Positions 1 to 6,452 of a stretch of 23,515 nucleotides of DNA are shown here, one piece after another. The notes beneath the pieces were generated by a model. That model was not told where the DNA came from. It made no database searches and saw nothing but the letters and a program-made list of their open reading frames with translations. The stretch is taken from positions 1 through 23,515 of the forward strand of contig JASLAP010000322.1 in the NCBI GenBank assembly GCA_030147065.1, in the 5' to 3' direction. Numbering within the stretch: position 1 is the stretch's first letter; every line of letters starts with the position of its first letter. Source of the DNA: Pseudonocardia sp. GTDB taxonomy: Bacteria > Actinomycetota > Actinomycetes > Mycobacteriales > Pseudonocardiaceae. The position numbers and the translations under genes were made by a program.

Positions 1-793
1 CCTCGGTGAGGATGGCTGCCGCCTCGGCCGCCGTCGGCGGGGCGGGATTAGGTCGCGGCACGGGAGGCGGCTCGGTCTGCTCGATCGGACTGACCGCGAT
101 CCAGCCCCACCGCACTGCGCGGCCGAAGGCACCACTGAGGATGGCGTGCACGACTCGGATGCTTCCCTCAGCCAGTGGGACGCATCGATGAGGAGCGCAC
201 GCCCGCTCACACCAGCGGCACCGTTCCTTCGGGTCGCCACTCGTGGCCTTCACGCACTTGCGCCGAGCGGTGTGCTCGTCGCAACGTGAGCGGCCTCGGT
301 CCGGTGCTGAACGAACTTCCTGCCACTGCAGTGGTCACGACATCGGCGCAGGCGCGCGTAGAGGCCATCGATGGTCTCCGCGCGGACCCGCCCGACCTGC
401 AGCTGGCCGATGGTCGGCCGGATGCGCTTCTCGATCTTCCCTTACATGGCCCGTGCGGGTCTTGCGCTCGATCTGGACCACGTCGAGCCAGCGGTCGAGC
501 AACTCGTTGACGGTGGCACCGGTCCTCGGACTGCGGCGCTCGTCAACCTGGTTGAGGAGCCGCGTGACCGCCTTCTCCGCCTCCTTCTCGGTCTCCCGGC
601 GAGAGGAGCGGGCGGCGACGGTCTCCCTGAGCCACAGCTTCTTGCCCGTGAGCTGGTCGATGCCGGCGTGCACCTTGACCCGGGCCGAACCGCTTGGCAG
701 CCAGCTGATCGAGCCGCGGTGGCGGCCGCGTACTGGCCTGGGAGTGGCCACGCGGCGGAAGCTTCCTCGGTCGGAGGCCACGAAGGAGGCCAC
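1..793 (-). pseudogene. Frameshifted tyrosine site-specific integrase, C-terminus beyond window
   Basis: The minus strand reads as an actinobacterial phage/ICE-type tyrosine recombinase in three pieces. From a GTG at 793, an arm-binding region (RGSISWLPSGSARVKV, then an AGIDQLTGKK motif) leads into the start of the core-binding domain (TVNELLDRWLDV). Near 442-443 one extra base shifts the frame; the next frame continues with EKRIRPTIGQLQVGRVRAET. Near 285 one base is missing, and the original frame resumes with VKATSGDPKERCRWCERAC and GSIRVVHAILSGAFGRAVRW. The catalytic domain with the R-H-R-Y residues would lie left of position 1 and cannot be seen. A Cys/His-rich stretch inside the core-binding domain is typical, from memory, of this integrase group. 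The gene starts 52 bases from the 3' end of tRNA-Thr, a classic integration arrangement. Either it is a decayed element or these are two sequencing errors; the reading as an integrase is secure. Confidence 0.85.
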
Positions 794-845
794 GACGCGA
801 GATCGGTTGCAGTAGTGAACGTCAGATTGTGGGCCTGACCTGCGG

Positions 846-875
846 AGCCGCCTTGGGGAATCGAACCCCAGACCT
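846..875. other. Putative attachment site in the tRNA-Thr 3' end
   Basis: The T-arm and acceptor end of tRNA-Thr lie directly beside the integrase gene. Tyrosine integrases commonly recombine at tRNA 3' ends and rebuild the tRNA from element sequence. No second copy of this segment is visible in the window, so the other junction would lie left of position 1. The exact core is not determined. Confidence 0.4.
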
Positions 876-919
876 ACGCATTACGAGTGCGTCGCTCTAA
901 CCGACTGAGCTAAGGCGGC
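846..919 (-). tRNA. tRNA-Thr (anticodon CGT)
   Basis: The complement folds into a full cloverleaf. The acceptor stem pairs GCCGCCT (919-913) with AGGCGGC (853-847), the anticodon stem ACGCA/TGCGT encloses loop CTCGTAA, and the T-arm contains GGGGTTCGATTCCCC-type pairing. The anticodon CGT reads ACG (threonine). The discriminator base is T and no CCA is encoded. An integrase gene begins just beyond the 3' end, so the tRNA is probably also an attachment site. Confidence 0.96.
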
Positions 920-931
920 AGTACGGCAGCG

Positions 932-937
932 AGTGTA
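932..937 (-). promoter_or_regulatory. -10 box of tRNA-Thr
   Basis: The minus strand has TACACT, matching TANNNT, ending 12 bases before the mature tRNA 5' end, which leaves a short leader for RNase P. No good -35 is seen. The rest of the gap between 920 and 1041 is C-rich and shows no other feature. Confidence 0.45.
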
Positions 938-1041
938 CCGACCCCCCGCACCCTCCCCACCGCCCCCGCCCCATCACCCGCTCGTGCCTACTTCCCCTGA
1001 TCAGCGCGACGGAACCGGCCTGTTGAGCGACGCTCCCGGGT

Positions 1042-2321
1042 ATGCAGGTCAGCACGGAACGCGGTCTCGGGGAGTTGCTCGTCCGGGACGGGTGGGTGAC
1101 CGCCGAGCAGCTCGCCTGGGCGGAGGGGATGGCCGAGGAGACGGGGGTCCGGTACGGCGGGGTGCTGGTCGCGGCGGGGTTGGTGCGGCGGGACGAGATG
1201 TACCGGCTGCTGGCCCGGGTGTGGGAGGCCGATTTCGTCGATCTGACGACGACCTCCCTGGACCGCAGGCTGCTGGACGGCCTGGACCCGCACGAGCTGG
1301 CCACCGAGGGCTGGTACCCGGTCCGGGCGCTGGAGACCGGCCGGCACCGCGACGACGGGACCGGGTCGGAGGTGCTGGTCGCGACGTCGATGCGGCCGAC
1401 CGAGGAGCTGCGGGCCCGGATCGGGGCGAGGCTGGGGCGGCCGGTGCGGTTGCAGGTCACCACCGACTGGGACGTGCTGCAGGCCCCTGCACACGGGGTT
1501 CCGGGAGACCGTCGTCGAGCAGGCGACGCTCGGCCTGTGGCGTCGCGACCAGGCGCAGTCGGCGCGGCAGGTGCTGTTCACCGGGCAGCGGGTCGTGCTG
1601 TGGGTGCTGATCGCGGCGCTGGTCGTGGGGCTGGTGCTGGCCACCCGGGAGACGCTGACCGCGGTGCTGGCCCTGGTCAGCCTGGCGTTCCTGGCCTCGG
1701 TCGTCTTCAAACCACCGGCCTGGCCTTCGCCACGGCGTTCGCGTTCGACGCCATCGCGGTGTTCTACGCGGTCGGGCTCGGTGCGCGGCCTGGTTCTTCG
1801 CCCGCGAGCGGTTCCGCAGCGAGCCCGCCGCGGGCACCGCCACCGTGGCGGTGATCGCCTTCCCGACCGTCTTCTTCGTGCTGGCCTGGACGTTCCTGCA
1901 GTGGCGGTTCACCGGCTCGGCGATGCACACCGTCCCGACCAGCCCGGGGTTCTTCACCTTCCCGGACGGGATCGTCGGCGGGATCGGCAGCGCGGCCACG
2001 ATGGTCGGCGCCGCGCTGCTGCACGTCCCGCTGTTCCTGGCGGTGGGCGTGCTCTACGCCCGGCGGTTCCCGCTGGCGCTGGTCGGCTACCTGACGTCGG
2101 TGGTGGCGTCGGTCGTCGCGGTGTGGATCGGGCTGCGCTAGACCCCCGTCACCGCCTACGTGCTGTTCACGCTCGTCGCGCTGATGTCGATCCCGCGGGG
2201 CAGCGGGCGGCGCACGCTCGCGGTACTCGCCGTGGTCGGGGTGGCACAGCTCGTGCTGGCCTGGGTGTGGCCGCCGATCAGCCCGGGATTCACCGACTGG
2301 CTGGCGCTGATCCGGCCGTGA
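1042..2321 (+). pseudogene. Broken MshEN-domain membrane glycosyltransferase-type gene
   Basis: The ATG at 1042 opens an MshEN-like domain (GLGELLVRDGWVTAEQLAWA, later a VGxLL/LARVW region) of about 150 residues, as found in N4-adsorption-protein-B-like family 2 glycosyltransferases. Lesions follow. An extra C in a C-run near 1486-1490 shifts the frame; the correct frame continues LHTGFRETVVEQATLGLW and a membrane segment (VVLWVLIAALVVGLVLA). At about 1709 the text jumps from FLASVVFK to TGLAFATAFAFDAIAVFY, with no glycosyltransferase catalytic domain between, so a large in-gene deletion or fusion is inferred. A missing G near 1788 breaks GLGAR|AWFFARERFR. A TAG at 2139-2141 interrupts the last membrane part, which runs on to TGA at 2319-2321. 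About five or six hydrophobic segments remain in the second half. That half could derive from a different membrane protein. It cannot make a full-length product. Confidence 0.8.
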
Positions 2322-2350
2322 GTCGGCGGGTCCGCGGGGCCCGCACCCAT

Positions 2351-2356
2351 TACAGT
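2351..2356 (+). promoter_or_regulatory. -10 box of the methyltransferase gene (leaderless type)
   Basis: TACAGT stands 8 bases before the ATG at 2365 and no Shine-Dalgarno sequence lies between them. This spacing points to a transcript starting at or within a few bases of the start codon. Confidence 0.5.
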
Positions 2357-2364
2357 CGGCCGCC

Positions 2365-3078
2365 ATGGACGCCCCCGCACCGACGACCCCGATCGATCTG
2401 GCGTACGTCCGCGAGCTCTACCGCCAGTACGCCGGCGAGCTGGCGACGGTCGGCAAGACGCAGCGCGAGTTCGCCGAGGCCGGCCGGGGCACGATGACCC
2501 CGCAGCTCGACGACCTCGAGGCCGAGATCACCTACCTGCTGCTGCGGGCCACCCGGCCGGCCGCGGTGGTCGAGATCGGCACCTTCCACGGCTGGTCGAC
2601 GTCCTGGATCCTGAACGCCCTGCGCGACAACGGGACCGGGCACCTCTACAGCTTCGACATCGTCGACAACGCCCTGCGCAACGTGCCGCGCGACCTCGCC
2701 GAGGGCCGCTGGACGTTCGTCCGCGGCGACATCCGGCAGAACCTCGACCAGGTGCCGGCCGACACCGGCTACCTGTTCGTCGACGCCGCGCACAGCGCCC
2801 GGTTCGCCCGCTGGTACCTGGCCGAGCTGTTCCCCCGGGTCCGGGCGGGGATCCCGGTCAGCGTGCACGACGTCTTCCACTTCCGGGTGCCGCTGCCGCT
2901 GCACGAGGGCCGGGTCGTGGTGCGCTGGCTCGACGAGCGGCGCACGCCGTTCTTCACCCCGTCCCGGGCCAAGGCCCGCCCGGTGTTCGACGAGCTCACC
3001 GCCCTGCGCGACGAGCTGGGCCTGGAGCCGGTGCGCGGCCCCGGGGACAACCCGATGATCTTCTTCCGGAAGCCCTGA
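2365..3078 (+). CDS. Class I SAM-dependent methyltransferase
   Basis: A 237-residue protein with a Rossmann SAM-binding motif I (VVEIGTFHGWSTSW, about residues 69-82), an acidic ribose-binding strand (LYSFDIVDNA, about 94-103) and a DAAHSARFARWYLAE segment followed by VSVHDVFH. The D...H/HD pattern resembles the Methyltransf_24 and O-methyltransferase groups, where the residues can bind a metal. The substrate cannot be told from the sequence. It is soluble, with no signal peptide or membrane segment. The ATG at 2365 is supported by a TANNNT box 8 bases upstream. It stands alone on the plus strand; its stop lies 6 bases from the stop of convergent holB, so the two transcripts must overlap or share a terminator. 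It could modify a sugar or small metabolite, but nothing nearby proves this. Confidence 0.85.
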   Translation: MDAPAPTTPIDLAYVRELYRQYAGELATVGKTQREFAEAGRGTMTPQLDDLEAEITYLLLRATRPAAVVEIGTFHGWSTSWILNALRDNGTGHLYSFDIVDNALRNVPRDLAEGRWTFVRGDIRQNLDQVPADTGYLFVDAAHSARFARWYLAELFPRVRAGIPVSVHDVFHFRVPLPLHEGRVVVRWLDERRTPFFTPSRAKARPVFDELTALRDELGLEPVRGPGDNPMIFFRKP

Positions 3079-3084
3079 GACCGG

Positions 3085-4236
3085 TCAGCCGCGCTGGAGG
3101 ACGACCATCATCGCCTCCACGGCGATCTCCGGCTTGACGTTCTGGTCCAGCGCCGAGCGGCACTCCAGCACCGCCTCCAGCCGGCGCAGCACCGACTCGG
3201 CCGGCCAGTCGGTGGCCGCCCGCCGCAGGTCGGCCTCCCGGTCGGGGTTGGTCAGCCGCACCTGAGCGCCACTGCCGACGATCAGTACGTCCCGGAAGAA
3301 GCTGGCCAGGTCGACCAGGGCGCGGTCGATCGCGTCGCGCTGGGTGCGGGTGTTGCGCGACTTCTGCCGGCGCTCCAGCTCCCGCTCCGCCGCCTTCGCG
3401 CCGCGGGCCGCCGCGGCCACCCCCTTGCCGACCCCGCCGGCGCCCATCGCGACGGCCATCTCCTCGCGCTCGACGACGTCGCGGGTCTCGCTCAGCGCGG
3501 TGGCCTCCGCCTTCGCGGTGCGGACCAGGCTGCTGGCGTGGCTGAAGGCGTCGCCCAGGTTCCGGGTGCGCAGCGGGATGCCCAGCACCGCCTCCCGGTG
3601 CGCCCGCACCTCCGGGTCGCGGGCCAGGTGCCGGGCCCGGCCCACGTGGCCGCCGGACACCGACGCCGCCCACGCCGCCGCGTCCGGCGGGACCCCGTCC
3701 CGGTCGACCAGCACCCGGGCGATGGCCTCCGGCGCCGGGATGCGCAGCGGCACCACCCGGCACCGCGAACGGATGGTCACCGGCACGTCGTCCTGGTGGT
3801 CGGACGGGGCGCAGAGCAGGAACACCGTCCGCTGCGGGGGCTCCTCGACCGCCTTGAGCAGCGCGTTCGCCGCGCCCTCGGTGAGCCGGTCGGCGTCGGT
3901 GATGATCAATACCTGGTAGGGCGCGGTGGCCGGGCGGCGGGCGGCCAGCTGGACCAGCGCGCGCATCTCGTCGACCCGGATCGACAGCCCCTCGGGGACG
4001 ACCTCGCGCACGTCGGAGTGGGTGCCCGACATCGTGGTGTGGCAGGCCGTGCAGTGCCCGCAGCCGTGGTCGGGGCACTGCAGGGCAGCGGCGAACGCGC
4101 GCGCGGCCACCGACCGCCCGGAGCCGGGAGGCCCGGTGAACAGCCAGGCGTGGGTCATCGCGGCCGGATCGGTGGCCGCCGCGGTCAGCTCCGCGACGGC
4201 CGCCGGCTGCCCGACGACCTCGTCCCAGACGCTCAT
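3085..4236 (-). CDS. holB: DNA polymerase III subunit delta' (clamp loader)
   Basis: This 383-residue AAA+ protein is the delta' subunit that helps load the beta sliding clamp during replication. It opens MSVWDEVVGQPAAVAEL. It has a P-loop GPPGSGRS (35-42) with Arg instead of Lys, as expected for a delta' that does not hydrolyse ATP. A four-Cys zinc module (Cys54, 59, 62, 65) follows, then a Walker-B-like IITDADRLTEGAANALLKAVEEPP, and the SRC motif at 157-159. A charged helical linker (REEMAVAMG to ERELERRQKSRN, about 260-295) precedes the C-terminal collar domain. It ends ALDQNVKPEIAVEAMMVVLQRG, characteristic of actinobacterial homologues. Its ATG overlaps the stop of the upstream transporter-kinase gene by ATGA (4233-4236), so the two are translationally coupled in one operon. 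Confidence 0.96.
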   Translation of the reverse strand: MSVWDEVVGQPAAVAELTAAATDPAAMTHAWLFTGPPGSGRSVAARAFAAALQCPDHGCGHCTACHTTMSGTHSDVREVVPEGLSIRVDEMRALVQLAARRPATAPYQVLIITDADRLTEGAANALLKAVEEPPQRTVFLLCAPSDHQDDVPVTIRSRCRVVPLRIPAPEAIARVLVDRDGVPPDAAAWAASVSGGHVGRARHLARDPEVRAHREAVLGIPLRTRNLGDAFSHASSLVRTAKAEATALSETRDVVEREEMAVAMGAGGVGKGVAAAARGAKAAERELERRQKSRNTRTQRDAIDRALVDLASFFRDVLIVGSGAQVRLTNPDREADLRRAATDWPAESVLRRLEAVLECRSALDQNVKPEIAVEAMMVVLQRG

Positions 4237-6332
4237 GTCGATCGCACCTTGTCGGTCGGCGAGTCCGGCGGGGTGGCGGCCGCGGCGTCGCGGCGGGGCA
4301 GTACCGGCAGCAGCGCCTCCATCACCCGCCCGGCCACCTCGTCCGGGGTGCCGTCGGCGTCGACGACGAGGTAGCGGTGCGGCTCGGCCGCCGCCATCCG
4401 GGTGAGCAGCCGCTGCACCCGCAGGTGCTCCACACCGGCCATCCGGGGCGCCGCCGGCTCGGCCGCCGCCGGGGCGCGGTCGAGCAGCACCGACACGTCG
4501 GCGCGCAGCCGGCCGGTGGCCCACAGGGCGAGGCTGTCCAGCTCGCCGGGGTCGAGCTCGTCGCGGGTGCGGTCGGCGGCCACCCCGAACTCGACCAGCG
4601 GGCTGGCCAGGAACCGGTCCACGACGACCACCGCACCCGCCTCCAGCGCCGGCCGGATCACCCGCTCGACCTGGTCGGCCCGGACGGCGGCGGCAGCCAG
4701 CATCTTGGCCCGCATCCCGTGCAGCACGGCCTCCCGGGTGGCGGCGGCCCAGCGCTCGCGGTCGCGGTGGGCACCCTCGGGCACGACGACGGTGTGCCCC
4801 GCCGCGCGCAGGCCGTCGGCCAGCCGGGCGGCCTGGTCGGTGGTCTCCTCGCCGGGCGCGCCCTCCACGGCGATCAGCACCCCGGTGCCCGACCGCGGCT
4901 TGCCCCGGCGGACCGCGGCCAGCAGGTCGGGCAGCATCGGCTCGGTGCTGCGGTCGTCCATCTGGCGGTAGGCGAGCAGCCCGACCCCGGCCGCGACCAG
5001 GCCGCCGGTCAGCATCACCACCCGGGTGCCGTCGATCACCAGCGGGATGCCGAACAGGTCGACGGTGCGCGCCGCGACCAGCCCGATCAGCAGCGGGACC
5101 AGGGCCATCGAGCCGAGCAGGGTGAGCCGCACGATCGACTGCACGAACGCCACGATCCGGCCGCGGATGTCGTCGGCGACCTGGATGCCGATGATGGTCA
5201 GCCCGGTCAGGAACGCGATCCCGGCGAACCCGCCGACCAGCATCACCCCGCCGATCGCGACGAAAAGGTGCGGCGCCACCGACACCAGCACCAGGGCCAG
5301 CCCGGCTGCCACGATCGCCGCGCCGAACAGCCGGTTGTGCGGCAGCCGCCGCGCCATCCGCGGCGCCAGCCCCATGCCGATGCCCAGCCCGATGAACACC
5401 GACGCGAACAGCATGCCGTAGGCGGCGTTGCCGCCGCCGAGGCTGGTGGCGTAGAGGGTGGCGCAACCGATCACCGTGCCGCCCGCGGCGAACGCGCCGA
5501 TGATGCCGGTGACCAGCCCGCGGATCAGCGGGGTGCGCACCACGAACGCGGCCCCGTCGCGGATCAGCGTCAGCAGGCCGGGCGCGGCCTGGCGGCCGCC
5601 CTCGGCCCGGCCGGAGATCTCCCGGATGCCGAACCACACGGTGAGCGCGGTGGCCAGGTAGGCCAGCCCGCTCAGCACCAGGGTGAGCATCACCGTGGGC
5701 AGCCCGCCCTGCTCGCCGCCCAGGTACGACCCGGCCCCGGAGACCAGGGTGAACAGCCCGGACGCGGTGATCACCGCGACGCCGTAGGTCATCACCAGGG
5801 CGAGCTGGTTGGCGGTCTCGATCTGGTCGGGCCGGCGCAGCAGGTTGGGCACCGAGGCGTCCTTGGCCGGGATCCAGAACAGCGCGCAGATCTCGATCAG
5901 GAAGACCGCGATGAACAGCCACCACAGCGAGCCGACCACCGGGATCGACACGAACAGGGCGAACCGCAGCAGGTCGCAGACGACCATCACCCGGCGCCGG
6001 TCGAACTTGTCGGCCAGCGCCCCGGCCAGCGGCCCGAGCACCAGTGCGGGCAGCAGCTTGGTGGCCACCACGCCACCGAGGGCGAAGCTCTGCGCCTGGT
6101 AGCCGCTGGTCAGCTGGGTGGCCAGGGCGGAGAGCGCGAGCAGGCTGAGCCAGTCGCAGACCGCGGCGACCGAGGTGACCAGCCACAGCCGGCGGAACGC
6201 CGGGATGGCCAGCACGCTGCGCACCCGGTGGGCGGTGTTCTCGCCCAGCGACGGCACGGAGGGCAGCGAGGACGCCGGCCGGGCGGCCGGTTCCGCGGCG
6301 GGCGGGACGCCCGGCGGATCGGTGGAGTCGAT
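4233..6332 (-). CDS. MFS transporter fused to a degenerate thymidylate-kinase-like domain
   Basis: The N-terminal two thirds is an MFS transporter with about 12 membrane helices; GPLAGALADKFDRRRVMVVCDLLRF is the loop 2-3 motif. The last ~200 residues follow the fold order of dTMP kinase (GVLIAVEG..., VVVVDRFLASPLVEFG, LALWATGRLRADVSVLLD, HRYLVVDADGTPDEVAGRV). MFS-Tmk fusions upstream of holB are known in actinobacteria. Here the P-loop reads EGAPGEETT, one residue short and without the catalytic lysine, the REPGGT loop is absent and the lid is not recognisable; only the DR motif survives. Kinase activity is therefore doubtful. Start choice: the first canonical in-frame start is GTG at 6257 (674 residues), which has no ribosome site. 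A strong AGGGAGGT (6348-6341) sits 8 bases before an in-frame ATC at 6332, giving 699 residues. I take 6332 as likely. A 14-base palindrome lies upstream. Confidence 0.82.
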   Translation of the reverse strand: MDSTDPPGVPPAAEPAARPASSLPSVPSLGENTAHRVRSVLAIPAFRRLWLVTSVAAVCDWLSLLALSALATQLTSGYQAQSFALGGVVATKLLPALVLGPLAGALADKFDRRRVMVVCDLLRFALFVSIPVVGSLWWLFIAVFLIEICALFWIPAKDASVPNLLRRPDQIETANQLALVMTYGVAVITASGLFTLVSGAGSYLGGEQGGLPTVMLTLVLSGLAYLATALTVWFGIREISGRAEGGRQAAPGLLTLIRDGAAFVVRTPLIRGLVTGIIGAFAAGGTVIGCATLYATSLGGGNAAYGMLFASVFIGLGIGMGLAPRMARRLPHNRLFGAAIVAAGLALVLVSVAPHLFVAIGGVMLVGGFAGIAFLTGLTIIGIQVADDIRGRIVAFVQSIVRLTLLGSMALVPLLIGLVAARTVDLFGIPLVIDGTRVVMLTGGLVAAGVGLLAYRQMDDRSTEPMLPDLLAAVRRGKPRSGTGVLIAVEGAPGEETTDQAARLADGLRAAGHTVVVPEGAHRDRERWAAATREAVLHGMRAKMLAAAAVRADQVERVIRPALEAGAVVVVDRFLASPLVEFGVAADRTRDELDPGELDSLALWATGRLRADVSVLLDRAPAAAEPAAPRMAGVEHLRVQRLLTRMAAAEPHRYLVVDADGTPDEVAGRVMEALLPVLPRRDAAAATPPDSPTDKVRST

Positions 6333-6340
6333 CGCGGCGC

Positions 6341-6348
6341 ACCTCCCT
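6341..6348 (-). promoter_or_regulatory. Strong Shine-Dalgarno before an ATC codon
   Basis: The minus strand reads AGGGAGGT, followed by 8 bases and then ATC GAC TCC ACC GAT in the transporter-kinase frame. No ATG, GTG or TTG sits at that spacing in this frame. The GTG overlapping the Shine-Dalgarno itself is in the other (holB) frame. Confidence 0.55.
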
Positions 6349-6376
6349 CGGCGGGCTCGGCCCGGGACGCGGTGGT

Positions 6377-6390
6377 CCCGACCGGTCGGG
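6377..6390. promoter_or_regulatory. 14-bp perfect palindrome, operator candidate
   Basis: CCCGACCGGTCGGG reads the same on both strands. It lies between a possible -10 box (TAACCT, 6411-6406 on the minus strand) and the ribosome site of the transporter-kinase/holB operon, where a repressor or an RNA hairpin could act. The regulator is unknown. Confidence 0.4.
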
Positions 6391-6405
6391 GCTTCCGCAG
6401 CAGCC

Positions 6406-6411
6406 AGGTTA
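6406..6411 (-). promoter_or_regulatory. Possible -10 box of the transporter-kinase/holB operon
   Basis: The minus strand reads TAACCT (TANNNT), giving a leader of about 65 bases that carries the 14-bp palindrome and the strong Shine-Dalgarno. No -35 is convincing. Confidence 0.35.
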
Positions 6412-6428
6412 GTGGAGCGGACATCCGC

Positions 6429-6452
6429 GCCGCTCAGCGCGCTCTCAGCGGC
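6429..6452 (-). terminator. Dyad overlapping the stop of the proline-rich gene
   Basis: Arms GCCGCT and AGCGGC, with further imperfect pairing inside, span the TGA at 6447-6445. There is no T-run. It may be a GC-only terminator of the kind common in actinobacteria, or chance in this base composition. Confidence 0.25.

Noticed and set aside
2326..2344. GCGGG...CCCGC hairpin before the methyltransferase gene
   Set aside because: Only a 5-bp stem in a run of G and C, expected by chance in this composition.
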